DNA of 64,000 bases from Arthrobacter bambusae (GTDB lineage Bacteria; Actinomycetota; Actinomycetes; Actinomycetales; Micrococcaceae). A program made the position numbers and the translations under genes. Location: positions 1-64,000 of the forward strand of contig NZ_JAHHZS010000015.1 in NCBI RefSeq assembly GCF_022606295.1, given 5' to 3'. The notes under the pieces are model-generated. The model was not told the origin of the DNA, ran no database searches, and worked only from the letters and a program-made list of their open reading frames with translations. Of this stretch, positions 45,851 through 54,287 are shown in pieces (the first letter of the stretch is position 1; the number at the start of each line of letters is the position of its first letter).

Positions 45851-46665
45851 CCCCGCGGGCCGCGGAACTTGGAGAAACCCCGCCACAAACCGTAGACGGC
45901 GCCTCCGACAGTCGCGGCCTTGAGGCCGAGCGTCGCTGCCCGACGGCCGGAACGGAAGTCATAAACAGGCCAGTTGTTCTCCCGCGCGTGGCGGCGCAAC
46001 CGGGAATCTGGATTGATGCACACCGGGTGGCCCACCAAAGTGAGGAGCGGGATGTCGTTATGTGAATCGCTGTAGGCCCAGCATCGCTTCAGGTCCAGGC
46101 CTTCTTCGTCCGCTACGCGCCGCACAGCCACGGCTTTGGCAGGCCCGTGGAGGATCTCGCCCACCAACCTGCCCGTATAGGCACCGTCTTCAACCTCGCC
46201 CACGGTACCCAGGGCGCCGGTCAGGCCGAGCCGCGTGGAGATGACGGTGGCAACCTCGATGGGCGTCGCGGTCACGAGCCAGACCTTCCGGCCAACCCGC
46301 AGGTGCTGTTCCGCCAAGGCCTTGGTACCCGGCCAGATCCGCGACTCGATCATCTCGTCGTAGACCTCTTCGCCCAGCTCCCTGATGTCGGACACCTTGA
46401 TGCCGGCGGCGAGGACCAGTGCGGAATCCCGGACCGAATGGACATCCTCCATTTTTTCGCCCCGCAGCACGAACTTGAACTGCTTCCAGGCAAAACCCGC
46501 GGCTTGGGAGAGCGTGAAGGCCTTGCGTTCGTACATTTTGCGGGCGACATGGAAGAGGCTGGCACCCTTCATGAGGGTGTTGTCGACGTCGAAGAATGCG
46601 GCTTCGCCGTGTTGCTGCGTTGCAGCCGGCGCGGTGGCCACAACGGCGTTCTTCTCGACGGGCAT
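45847..46665 (-). CDS. HAD-superfamily IB phosphatase (SerB-like)
   Basis: 272 residues. Motif I is FFDVDNTLMKG (two catalytic Asp), motif II TAT in VWLVTATPIEVA, and motif III/IV CWAYSDSHNDIPLL. The helical cap between motifs is of subfamily IB. The C-terminus has a weakly hydrophobic segment (KAATVGGAVYGLW) and basic end. It corresponds by position to mycobacterial SerB1 (Rv0505c); phosphoserine is one possible substrate. TAGACT lies 6 nt before the ATG. Confidence 0.9.
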   Translation of the reverse strand: MPVEKNAVVATAPAATQQHGEAAFFDVDNTLMKGASLFHVARKMYERKAFTLSQAAGFAWKQFKFVLRGEKMEDVHSVRDSALVLAAGIKVSDIRELGEEVYDEMIESRIWPGTKALAEQHLRVGRKVWLVTATPIEVATVISTRLGLTGALGTVGEVEDGAYTGRLVGEILHGPAKAVAVRRVADEEGLDLKRCWAYSDSHNDIPLLTLVGHPVCINPDSRLRRHARENNWPVYDFRSGRRAATLGLKAATVGGAVYGLWRGFSKFRGPRG

Positions 46666-46671
46666 GCCATG

Positions 46672-46677
46672 AGTCTA
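46672..46677 (-). promoter_or_regulatory. -10 box of the HAD phosphatase gene
   Basis: TAGACT on the minus strand, 6 nt before ATG 46665; fits a leaderless start. Confidence 0.6.
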
Positions 46678-46730
46678 GTCAATCGCCCGGCCTCCTGCCG
46701 TTCGCGACGGCTCCGTCGACGCGGAAGCGA

Positions 46731-46736
46731 TACCGT
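46731..46736 (+). promoter_or_regulatory. -10 box of the glutaredoxin-like gene
   Basis: TACCGT, 6 nt before ATG 46743; fits a leaderless start. Confidence 0.55.
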
Positions 46737-46742
46737 TGAACC

Positions 46743-46997
46743 ATGCCAAATCCCGACGTTGTACTCCTCACCAAAGCTGACTGCCACCTTTGCGCCGAGG
46801 CGCGTGACGCCGTCGAACGCGTGACCTCAAGCCTCGGGCTCACGTGGACGGAACAATCGATCGACACCGACCCGGTACTGCGCGAGCGCTACGCCGAGGA
46901 GATCCCCGTGCTCTTCGTGGACGGAATCCAGCGGGATTTCTGGAAAATCGATGAGGCACGATTGGTACGGCTCCTGAAGAAGGCCATCGCAGCCTGA
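46743..46997 (+). CDS. Glutaredoxin-family (DUF836) thioredoxin-fold protein
   Basis: 84 residues. It has redox motif CHLC (KADCHLCAEARDAV) and cis-proline in EIPVLFVDG. It is a small cytoplasmic disulphide reductant. It directly precedes rex, an arrangement shared with other actinobacteria, which fits a redox theme. Confidence 0.92.
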   Translation: MPNPDVVLLTKADCHLCAEARDAVERVTSSLGLTWTEQSIDTDPVLRERYAEEIPVLFVDGIQRDFWKIDEARLVRLLKKAIAA

Positions 46998-47060
46998 ACA
47001 TGCGTGCGGTGCTTTGTTGGCAATAGAGTGGGAAAACAAAGCGACGCAATGGAGAAGAAC

Positions 47061-47756
47061 GTGACTGCGCTGGAACCGTCCGCCGAAGCTGTTCCCGGGG
47101 ACAAGGACTCTGCGGCGAAGCAGATACCGCCCGCGGCTGTGGCCCGGATGACGCTTTACCTGCGCGCCCTGAACTCCCTGCTGGGCGAAGGCGTGGAGCG
47201 GGTTTCTTCCGAAGCGTTGGCCGAGGCGTCGGGAGTCAGCTCGTCCACTTTGCGCAAGGACCTCTCCTATGTCGGCTCCTATGGAACGCGTGGCGTGGGA
47301 TACGAGGTCCAGTACCTGAGCCGTCACATCGCTGCGGCGCTCGGCCTGACCCACGACTGGAAAGTGGCCATTGTGGGCGCCGGCAACCTCGGCAAGGCCT
47401 TGGCACGATACGGCGGATTCGAGTCCCGAGGTTTCGACGTCGTGGCAATCCTCGACGCCGATCCCATGGTCATCGGGAACGAAGTCGGCTGGCTGCGGGT
47501 CAGCGACGCCGCCAATCTTGAAGCGGTCCTTCAGCGGACCGGCACCAACATGGTTGTCCTGGCCCTTCCCGCCGCGGTGGCACAGGACGTCTGCGACCGG
47601 GTGATCAGCGCGGGCATCCGCAGCATCCTGAGCTTTGCTCCGGTGCTGCTGCAGGTGCCGCCTTACGTGAACCTGCGCAAAGTGGACATGGCCACTGAGC
47701 TTCAGATCCTGGCGTACCACGCACAACGGGCACAGACCCCGGGCCAGGCCATTTAG
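47061..47756 (+). CDS. rex: Redox-sensing transcriptional repressor Rex
   Basis: 231 residues. The N-terminal winged helix carries SSSTLRKDLSYVGSYGTRGVG, and the Rossmann NAD(H) domain carries VAIVGAGNLGKALARY and the trigger helix LQILAYHAQRA. It senses the NADH/NAD+ ratio and represses respiratory genes. GTG 47061 has GGAGAAG at 6 nt; ATG 47049 in frame has no ribosome-binding site. In Streptomyces and mycobacteria hemA and other heme genes follow here; they are absent in this window. Confidence 0.94.
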   Translation: MTALEPSAEAVPGDKDSAAKQIPPAAVARMTLYLRALNSLLGEGVERVSSEALAEASGVSSSTLRKDLSYVGSYGTRGVGYEVQYLSRHIAAALGLTHDWKVAIVGAGNLGKALARYGGFESRGFDVVAILDADPMVIGNEVGWLRVSDAANLEAVLQRTGTNMVVLALPAAVAQDVCDRVISAGIRSILSFAPVLLQVPPYVNLRKVDMATELQILAYHAQRAQTPGQAI

Positions 47757-47823
47757 GCCGAGCCGGGTCTGCGCCCGTTGTTGGTTTCTTAGCTATAGGC
47801 CTATCGGCCGTACGGCGCTGTGC

Positions 47824-48666
47824 TTATCGGCCGTACGGCGGCTGGCCGTAGGGGTTGGCGAACGGCTGGGCCTTCCGGAAATAGGGTGCCGAAGCCGGCA
47901 AATACAGCAGCACGATCGCGGCGATGCCCAGGAGGATGGTGATGGTGCCCATGCCGAGCTGGGTCAGCCCGAACAGGGAAATTGCGGCAAAGACCGTGCC
48001 CAGGATGCGGGCCCAGTTCTTGCCTTTGCGGACCTTGAACGCAACCAGCGCGTAGAGCCCGGCAAAGACCACCGAGAAAATAACCAGGAAGGTGATCGCA
48101 ATGCTGATGAAGGTGCTCGTGTCGACGCCGGAAGCGTTGTTTCCCTGCGCCGCCAAGGCCTGATCGAACATGCTCCTGCCTGCAGGCGAGTTCAGCGTCG
48201 CGATAGTGAAGGGAATGCCGATCAAGGTCAGTACACCGGCGGCAATCATGAGCCAGAAGGAGATGTTGACCAACTGGGGGACTCCGGAGGTCGCAGCAGG
48301 CTGCTGGCTCGGCCACGTGGTGGGGCCGCCCTGCCCGTACTGCGGGACGGGAGACTGGCCGTACTGCGGATGCTGAGGTGCCTGCTGCCCGTACTGCGGC
48401 TGCTGCCCATACTGGGGCGCGGAAGGCTGGCCGTACTGGGGCGCGGAAGGCTGGCCGTACTGCGGTGCGGAGGGTTGGCCGTAAGGGGGCTGCTGACCCT
48501 GCTGCGGTGACTGCTGGCCGTACTGCGGCGTCTGCTGGCCGTACTGCGGAGCTTGCTGCCCGTATTGCGGCTGCTGACCCGGCTGGGGTGCCTGTTGGCC
48601 GTATTTCGGCTGCTCAGGTGTGGGATTTTCGCCCGGAGTGGACGGCGGGTACGGAGGGGTGCTCAT
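47824..48666 (-). CDS. Membrane protein with N-terminal YGQQ repeats
   Basis: 280 residues. The first 125 are Pro/Gln/Tyr-rich with many QYGQQxPQ repeats, predicted disordered and cytoplasmic. Four membrane spans follow (ISFWLMIAAGVLTLIGIPF; IAITFLVIFSVVFAGLYAL; ILGTVFAAISLFGLTQLG; ILLGIAAIVLLYLPA). AAAGGA is 5 nt before the ATG. It is paralogous to the next gene upstream: GVPQLVNISFWL against GVPQQLSISYWL, and KNWARIL against SRWARLV. Function unknown. Confidence 0.85.
   Translation of the reverse strand: MSTPPYPPSTPGENPTPEQPKYGQQAPQPGQQPQYGQQAPQYGQQTPQYGQQSPQQGQQPPYGQPSAPQYGQPSAPQYGQPSAPQYGQQPQYGQQAPQHPQYGQSPVPQYGQGGPTTWPSQQPAATSGVPQLVNISFWLMIAAGVLTLIGIPFTIATLNSPAGRSMFDQALAAQGNNASGVDTSTFISIAITFLVIFSVVFAGLYALVAFKVRKGKNWARILGTVFAAISLFGLTQLGMGTITILLGIAAIVLLYLPASAPYFRKAQPFANPYGQPPYGR
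48355..48620 (-). repeat. YGQQ-coding tandem repeats
   Basis: At least a dozen 18-24 bp units encode (A/Q/T)PQYGQQ or SAPQYGQP within the disordered N-terminus. Unit length and order vary, typical of slippage-prone coding repeats. Confidence 0.8.
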
Positions 48667-48840
48667 GGCATTCCTTTGCGTGTCGACTGCAGATACGGCT
48701 GCCGGGTGCATCGTGCCCTGCCCCCAGCTCGGCTTAATCCCACCGTACCCCGACGGCGCGGCGCTGATGAGGATTCGTGCCAAGAATTCTGGCTTGACGC
48801 GGTCCGGCGGATCTCCCGCGAATCCTAGGGGGACAAAGGG

Positions 48841-48877
48841 AAGGCCGCGGGGTCCTCCGAGGACCTGCCGCGGCCTT
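48841..48877. terminator. Terminator between the two Pro/Gln-rich membrane protein genes
   Basis: A continuous stem: AAGGCCGCGG with CCGCGGCCTT, enclosing GGTCCTC/GAGGACC. It lies 23 bp past the stop of the 48900-49562 gene on the minus strand. Confidence 0.8.
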
Positions 48878-48899
48878 CAGCCGTGGTTCTGCGGTGTTG

Positions 48900-49562
48900 T
48901 TAGACGAAATGCTTCCGGGACTCCGGAAGCCACATCAGGACGGCGGCCGCGACGGCTACTGCCGATCCGATGAAGTTGAGGTTGAGGGTAACCACTTGGA
49001 GCAAAAGGGAAATTACCGCAAACGCTCCCAGGATGGTCAGGACCAGTCGCGCCCAACGCGAGCCTTCCTTGAGCCGAATGGCAATGAAGACGTAAAGGGC
49101 TGCGAAGACCAGGCTGAAAATCAGGCCCACAATGCCCGCGCCCACCATCATCCCGCCGAAGACATCGCGCAACGTGAAGATGTTGATGAAGCTGGCAAGA
49201 ACACCCAAAGCGGCAGCCGCGACCCACAACCAGTAGGAGATGGACAGTTGTTGCGGCACTCCGGTGGTGTCCCGGAAGCGCTGCGCGACGTTGTTGAAGT
49301 GGAGTCCGAAAGTGTTCCGCGCCGGCGCCGCGTAGCCGAGCCCTGCCGGCGGGGCGGCGTTGGGACCTGCCGGCGCGCCAAAGGCGGGCTGACCCGGCTG
49401 CTGGTAGCCGGGGGCGGGCTGCTGGTAGGACGGGGGTGCTTGGTAGGAGGGAGGTGGCTGGTATCCCTGCGGAGGCTGGTAACCCGCAGGAGGGACATTG
49501 CCGGGCTGCGGTGGCTGGGCTCCGGGCTGCTGGGGCTGCGGAGCTTCGTTTGGGTTACTCAT
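48900..49562 (-). CDS. Paralogous Pro/Gln-rich four-span membrane protein
   Basis: 220 residues. A 90-residue N-terminus with YQPP, SYQ and YQQP repeats is followed by four spans and a short end (WLPESRKHFV). The domain order and the motifs GVPQQLSISYWL and RWARLVLTIL match the neighbour at 47824-48666, implying tandem duplication with divergence. TAAAGT lies exactly 6 nt before the ATG. Confidence 0.85.
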   Translation of the reverse strand: MSNPNEAPQPQQPGAQPPQPGNVPPAGYQPPQGYQPPPSYQAPPSYQQPAPGYQQPGQPAFGAPAGPNAAPPAGLGYAAPARNTFGLHFNNVAQRFRDTTGVPQQLSISYWLWVAAAALGVLASFINIFTLRDVFGGMMVGAGIVGLIFSLVFAALYVFIAIRLKEGSRWARLVLTILGAFAVISLLLQVVTLNLNFIGSAVAVAAAVLMWLPESRKHFV

Positions 49563-49568
49563 GGCTTC

Positions 49569-49574
49569 ACTTTA
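49569..49574 (-). promoter_or_regulatory. -10 box of the second Pro/Gln-rich protein gene
   Basis: TAAAGT on the minus strand, 6 nt before ATG 49562; fits a leaderless start. Confidence 0.5.
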
Positions 49575-49676
49575 GACCTGAGGTTTAAGGATTCATAGGA
49601 AATTCTTGGCTAATTCGCCGCTAAGCATCGGCTTTTCCGAGAACAATGGGCGGGTGATTCCGCAAGCAAAAAAACG

Positions 49677-49722
49677 GCGCCTCCGGGGCAGCACACGGGA
49701 TCGCGTGCAGCCCCGAAGGCGC
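49677..49722 (-). terminator. Terminator of yceI
   Basis: A 13-bp stem with one mismatch (49677-49689 with 49710-49722), inner GCAC/GTGC, followed on the minus strand by a run of seven T. Located 24 bp past the yceI stop. Confidence 0.88.
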
Positions 49723-49746
49723 TGGTCAGTCCGGAAAAACGGTGGA

Positions 49747-50295
49747 CTAGGCGGCAGGTGCGATGAAGGCCAGTTCGAGGTTGATGACAACCTTGTCGCT
49801 GACCAGCACGCCGCCGGCTTCGAGCACAGCGTTCCAGGTCAAGCCGAAGTCCTTGCGGCTGATGGTGGTCTCACCGGAGACGCCCGCGCGGGTGTTGCCG
49901 AACGGGTCAACGGCGACGCCGTTGAACTCGGTCTCGATGGTGACCTCTTTGGAAACGCCCTTGATGGTCAGATCGCCCACGAGGTCGAAGCTGTCGCCAT
50001 TGGCCTTGACGTGGCGGGAGACGAAGGTGATCTCGGGGAACTTCTCCACGTCGAAGAAGTCTTCGCCCTTCACGTGGCCGTCGCGGTTGGCGTCGCCCGA
50101 GTCGAAGCTGGCGGTCGCGATGGTTGCGGCGACCTTGGAGTCGGCCAGGCTGCTGCCGAGGTCAAGGGTCGCTTCGGCTTCGGTGAACTGGCCGCGGACC
50201 TTGCTGATGCCTGCGTGGCGGACGGTGAAGCCGATCTCGCTGTGGGAGTTGTCGAGGGTCCAGACGCCGGTGGTGACGTTTGCGGGAAGGGTCAT
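49747..50295 (-). CDS. YceI family protein
   Basis: 182 residues, a lipocalin-like beta barrel of the YceI family that binds long isoprenoid or amide lipids (GVWTLDNSHSEIGFTVRHAG; TATASFD-like IATASFDSGDANRDGHV; DFGLTWN). No signal peptide, unlike the periplasmic E. coli protein, so it is predicted cytoplasmic. AAGGAGAA lies 4 nt before ATG 50295. A long dyad at the likely transcription start implies a dedicated regulator, not encoded next to it. Confidence 0.92.
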   Translation of the reverse strand: MTLPANVTTGVWTLDNSHSEIGFTVRHAGISKVRGQFTEAEATLDLGSSLADSKVAATIATASFDSGDANRDGHVKGEDFFDVEKFPEITFVSRHVKANGDSFDLVGDLTIKGVSKEVTIETEFNGVAVDPFGNTRAGVSGETTISRKDFGLTWNAVLEAGGVLVSDKVVINLELAFIAPAA

Positions 50296-50336
50296 GGGGT
50301 TCTCCTTGGGAAGGTGTGATCGTAGCTTCATCGGTC

Positions 50337-50370
50337 GTTCGGCGATACTTAGTTGAAGTATCAACCGAAC
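50337..50370. promoter_or_regulatory. Long dyad operator upstream of yceI
   Basis: GTTCGG (50337-50342) and GATACTT (50344-50350) are mirrored by AAGTATC (50356-50362) and CCGAAC (50365-50370). A second, offset palindrome GTTGA-AGTA-TCAAC occupies 50352-50365. On the minus strand TATACT (50380-50385) is a good -10, so the dyad covers the start of transcription. The form suits a MarR- or TetR-type repressor. Confidence 0.65.
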
Positions 50371-50498
50371 CTTGTGTCCAGTATAAACATGCAAATGCAT
50401 CTTTTATTCCACCTTCAGGGAACATTCTGAAGAAACTTTCAGTTCTACGAAACGTAGAAGATTTCAGATCGCCCGCCTTCTTTGAGAAACTGGTAAAC

Positions 50499-51161
50499 AT
50501 GCCCCAAGCAACTGTCCATCTGCTCCGCCATGGCGAGGTCTACAATCCCGACGGCATTCTGTACGGCAGACTGCCCGAATTCCACCTCTCCGAACGCGGC
50601 CGCGAGATGGCCAAGATGCTCGCTGACCACTTCGCTGCCCGCGTCGCACAGGGGGCGAACATCGTCTACCTTGTCTCCTCACCATTGACCCGCGCGCAGG
50701 AAACCGCCCTGCCCACTTCCCAAGCGTTGGACCTCCAGATCCACACGGAACCGCGGATCATCGAAGCCGAGAACCACTTCGAGGGGCTCAAGGCCAACAT
50801 CTCCGAATTCATCAAGCCCAAGCACTGGATCGAGTACCGCAACCCGCTGCGTCCGTCCTGGGGCGAGTCCTACCAGGCCCAGGTGACCCGCATGCGGGCC
50901 GCCGTCGAGGACGCCCGGCTGAAGGCGATCGAACTTGGCGGCGACGGCGCGGAAGCCATCCTCGTCAGCCATCAGCTTCCCATCTACGCCACGCGCCTCA
51001 GCGCCGAGGGCCGCCGCCTGTGGCACGATCCGCGCAAGCGCGAGTGCACGCTGACGTCCCTGACTTCCCTGGTGTTCGACGACGGCAAGGTTGCGCGGGT
51101 GGAGTACAGCGAGCCCGCCGCCGTGCTGCTGCCTGGTGCCGCCAGGACCCCCGGAGCATGA
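50499..51161 (+). CDS. Histidine phosphatase family protein (phosphoglycerate mutase-like)
   Basis: 220 residues. It has the RHG motif (VHLLRHGEVYNPDG), SSPLTRAQETA, and the second catalytic histidine in ILVSHQLPIYA. The substrate is unknown. It is the first gene of the cytochrome c maturation operon, and its stop overlaps the tlpA start (ATGA). It corresponds by position to Rv0525. ATG 50499 has a poor ribosome-binding site. Confidence 0.9.
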   Translation: MPQATVHLLRHGEVYNPDGILYGRLPEFHLSERGREMAKMLADHFAARVAQGANIVYLVSSPLTRAQETALPTSQALDLQIHTEPRIIEAENHFEGLKANISEFIKPKHWIEYRNPLRPSWGESYQAQVTRMRAAVEDARLKAIELGGDGAEAILVSHQLPIYATRLSAEGRRLWHDPRKRECTLTSLTSLVFDDGKVARVEYSEPAAVLLPGAARTPGA

Positions 51162-51814
51162 CAATGGACCGCAACACCACCAGCCGCAAGACCAGCGGCC
51201 AGAAGCTCAATGCAGCGCTGACCTCGCGACGTGGCTTCCTCGCCGTTGGGGGAGTGGCACTCTCTGCGCTGACCATGGGCCTGTCCGCCTGTGCCCAGGA
51301 AGACGCCCTGGCCCAGCAAGCCAAAGCGGGCGACAACAAGAACTACGTCGCCGGGGACGGCTCGGTGACCGAATTCGCCAAAGCGGACCGCAAGGCCGCC
51401 GTCGGGATCAAGGGCACTTTGTTCGACGGAACTGCCGTGACCCCGCAGGACCTGCTTGGCAAGGTAACCGTCCTCAACTTCTGGTTCGCCGCATGTGCGC
51501 CGTGCCGGGTTGAAGCGCCGATTCTCGAGGAACTGCACCAGGAGTTCAAGAGCAAGGGCGTCCAGTTCTACGGTGTGAACCTCCGGGACGAGAAGGCCAC
51601 GGCCGACGCGTTCGACCAGACGTTCAAGCTCACGTACCCCAGCTTCAACGACAAAGACGGCGCCGTGCTGCTGTCCGTCTCCGGCATTGTGCCTCCCGGT
51701 GCGGTGCCCACCACCCTGGTCCTGGACAAAGAAGGCAAGGTTGCCGCCCGCGTCCTGGGCGAGATCGACAAGAGCACGCTCAAGGCACTCATCACCACCG
51801 CGGTTGCCGAGTAG
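51158..51814 (+). CDS. TlpA/ResA-like thioredoxin lipoprotein
   Basis: 218 residues. The N-terminus SRRGFLAVGGVALSALTMGL ends in lipobox LSAC, combining a twin arginine with lipidation. The thioredoxin domain has CAPC (FWFAACAPCRVEA) and cis-proline in GAVPTTLVLDK. It keeps apocytochrome c cysteines reduced outside the membrane, fed electrons by CcdA encoded next. ATG 51164 is an alternative start. Confidence 0.93.
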   Translation: MTMDRNTTSRKTSGQKLNAALTSRRGFLAVGGVALSALTMGLSACAQEDALAQQAKAGDNKNYVAGDGSVTEFAKADRKAAVGIKGTLFDGTAVTPQDLLGKVTVLNFWFAACAPCRVEAPILEELHQEFKSKGVQFYGVNLRDEKATADAFDQTFKLTYPSFNDKDGAVLLSVSGIVPPGAVPTTLVLDKEGKVAARVLGEIDKSTLKALITTAVAE

Positions 51815-51828
51815 GTGGCCCCGACAGC

Positions 51829-52584
51829 GTGAACAGTCCTTTCGCCGAGACCATCCTGAGCGGTTCCTTGCTGCTGGCCATTCCCGTGGCTTTGCTGGCA
51901 GGACTCGTGTCTTTCCTGTCGCCGTGCGTCCTGCCTTTGGTGCCTGGCTACCTTGGCTACGTGACCGGGCTGACCGGCGTCGACCTCCAGAAGCAAAGGC
52001 GCGGGCGCATGCTCGCCGGAATCGGCCTGTTCGTCCTCGGATTCTCCGTGATTTTTGTCCTGCTCGGTGGCGCCTTCGGCCAATTGGGCACCCTCATCAC
52101 CGGCCCGCAGAACGCGTGGGTCACTCAATTGCTGGGCGTGTTGGTGATCATCATGGGAGTCGTCTTCCTGGGTGGCTTCGGCTGGTTGCAGCGTGACGCC
52201 AAAATCCACGCCAAGCCGCCTGCCGGGCTGTGGGGTGCCCCGCTGCTGGGCATCACGTTCGGACTCGGCTGGGCTCCCTGCATTGGCCCCACCTATTCCG
52301 CAGTCCAGTTGCTGAGCCTTTCCGGGGGATCGTCCGCGGCGAAGGGGGCCCTCCTGGCGTTTGTCTATAGTCTTGGCCTTGGCATTCCCTTCCTGTTGAT
52401 AGCCCTCGCGGTCCGCCGGGGGATGGGTGTGATGTCCTTCTTCCGCAAGCACCGCCTGGCCATCCAGCGCATTGGCGGGGGCATCTTGATCCTCCTGGGA
52501 ATCCTGATGGCCACGGGAGTGTGGGGCGCCTGGGTCACCGGGCTGCAGTACTGGTTCCAAACCGATGTGAAGTTGCCGATCTGA
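51829..52584 (+). CDS. ccdA: CcdA, cytochrome c biogenesis thiol-disulphide transporter
   Basis: 251 residues with six predicted spans. The two membrane cysteines are in SFLSPCVLPLVPGYL and GLGWAPCIGPTYSA. It carries electrons from cytoplasmic thioredoxin to TlpA. GTG start at 51829; TGATG overlap with resB. Confidence 0.95.
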   Translation: MNSPFAETILSGSLLLAIPVALLAGLVSFLSPCVLPLVPGYLGYVTGLTGVDLQKQRRGRMLAGIGLFVLGFSVIFVLLGGAFGQLGTLITGPQNAWVTQLLGVLVIIMGVVFLGGFGWLQRDAKIHAKPPAGLWGAPLLGITFGLGWAPCIGPTYSAVQLLSLSGGSSAAKGALLAFVYSLGLGIPFLLIALAVRRGMGVMSFFRKHRLAIQRIGGGILILLGILMATGVWGAWVTGLQYWFQTDVKLPI

Positions 52585-54287
52585 TGAGCGAGCCCGTGCA
52601 AGGTAAAAAGAAGTCCAACAAGTCCGCCAGCAAGCCTGCCGGAGCTGACAAGGCGATCAATAAGGCCAAGGCCGAGGCAGCACTGCCTGTCCTGGGGATC
52701 ATGGGCATGCTGCGCTGGGCCTGGACCCAGCTGACCAGCATGCGTACTGCGCTGTTCCTGCTGCTGCTCCTCGCCGTCGCGGCGGTTCCCGGCTCGCTCT
52801 TCCCGCAGCGCCCGGCGAACCCTTCGATCGTGACGCAGTACATCAGCGACCACCCGGATTACGGCAAGCTCCTGGACTCGGTGCAGCTATACGACGTGTA
52901 CTCCTCGGCCTGGTTCTCGGCGATCTACATCCTTCTGTTCATCTCCCTCATCGGCTGTGTGACACCGCGGGCCATCGCCCACTACAAGGCAATGCGCTCC
53001 CAACCGCCGCGGACCCCCAAGCGTCTCTCCCGCCTCCCGGAATACGGCACGCTGGTGCTGCCCGCCGACGCCGGGATCCCGGCGTCGAAGGCTATCGCGG
53101 ACGCCGCCGCCGTGCTGAAGAAGCGCCGCTACCGCGTGGAGGTGCGCGACGCCGACGGCGCCATGCCCTCCCTCGGCGCCGAGCGGGGCTTCCTCAAGGA
53201 AGTGGGCAACCTGGTGTTCCACGCTTCGCTGATCGGAGTGTTGGTTTCGGTGGCGGTCGGCGGACTGTTCGGCTACAGCGGCCAGCGCATCCTCGTTGAG
53301 GGCGATACCTTCGTCAACACCTTGGTGGGCTATGACCAATTCAGTCCGGGCACCAACTTCCAGAGCAGCTGGCTGCAGCCGTACTCCATCCAGCTGGACA
53401 AGTTCGACGTCCAGTTCGACCGGGAATCGCCGGCGCACTTCGGCCAGCCGATCGACTTCACGGCGGACGTCACCACCAAGGAAACCCCGGACTCGCCCGC
53501 CAAGAAGCAGGTCCTCAAGGTCAACTATCCCGTTTCCCTGGGCGACACCAGCATTTACCTCACGGGCAACGGCTACGCTCCAGTAGTCACCGTCCGCGAC
53601 GGCGCCGGAAACATCGCCATGCAGGGGCCGGTGGTAGCCAAGCTGCAAGGTGACAACTACTACTCGTCGGTGGTCATCAAGGTTCCCGATGCCAAGCCCG
53701 ATCAGCTCGGCTTCGCGGGGTTCTTCCTGCCCACGGCGATGGTCACGGACAAGGGTCTCGCCTACAGCGGCGATCCTTCGCTCATCAACCCGCAGTTGAA
53801 CCTCAACTCGTACTACGGCGACCTTGGCCTGAACAAGGGTGCCCCGCAGAACGTCTTCGAGCTCGACGTCGCAAAGCTGACCCCGCTCAACGGCCGGGGA
53901 ATGGCTAACAAGGCCATCGCGATCGCGCCCGGAGGCACATACACGCTTCCGGACGGCAAGGGCAGCATCACTTTCGACGGCGTCAAGAAGTACGTTGGCG
54001 TCGACATCCACCACAATCCCGGGCAGGCCACCGCGCTCGTGTTCGCCCTGTTGGCGGTCGCCGGATTGATTCTCTCCCTCTACCTGAACCGCCGCCGCGT
54101 CTGGGTCCGCACCGGAACCCACGAGGACGGGCGCACAATGGTGGAGTACGGCCTTCTTGCCCGCGGCGAGGACCATAGGCTCGCCGGCGAGGCTGCCGCG
54201 ATCCGCGAACTGCTGCAACGAGAATGGCTGCTCACCACCGAACAGTCCACCGAAACCGTTTCTTCCTCAACCTCGAAGGACCAGTAA
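52584..54287 (+). CDS. resB: ResB, cytochrome c synthase subunit
   Basis: 567 residues. A Lys/Ala-rich cytoplasmic start of about 45 residues leads into three N-terminal spans (TALFLLLLLAVAAVPGSLFP; SAIYILLFISLIGCVTPRAI; VFHASLIGVLVSVAVGGLFG). A large extracytoplasmic domain and a last span (ALVFALLAVAGLILSLYLN) follow. It forms the System II heme-ligation complex with CcsB. Its stop shares bases with the ccsB start (TAATG). Confidence 0.95.
   Translation: MSEPVQGKKKSNKSASKPAGADKAINKAKAEAALPVLGIMGMLRWAWTQLTSMRTALFLLLLLAVAAVPGSLFPQRPANPSIVTQYISDHPDYGKLLDSVQLYDVYSSAWFSAIYILLFISLIGCVTPRAIAHYKAMRSQPPRTPKRLSRLPEYGTLVLPADAGIPASKAIADAAAVLKKRRYRVEVRDADGAMPSLGAERGFLKEVGNLVFHASLIGVLVSVAVGGLFGYSGQRILVEGDTFVNTLVGYDQFSPGTNFQSSWLQPYSIQLDKFDVQFDRESPAHFGQPIDFTADVTTKETPDSPAKKQVLKVNYPVSLGDTSIYLTGNGYAPVVTVRDGAGNIAMQGPVVAKLQGDNYYSSVVIKVPDAKPDQLGFAGFFLPTAMVTDKGLAYSGDPSLINPQLNLNSYYGDLGLNKGAPQNVFELDVAKLTPLNGRGMANKAIAIAPGGTYTLPDGKGSITFDGVKKYVGVDIHHNPGQATALVFALLAVAGLILSLYLNRRRVWVRTGTHEDGRTMVEYGLLARGEDHRLAGEAAAIRELLQREWLLTTEQSTETVSSSTSKDQ

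Noticed and set aside
47011..47042. GCTTTGTT...AACAAAGC inverted repeat upstream of rex as a Rex operator
   Set aside because: Arms are 16 bp apart and do not match the Rex consensus TTGTGAA-N4-TTCACAA.
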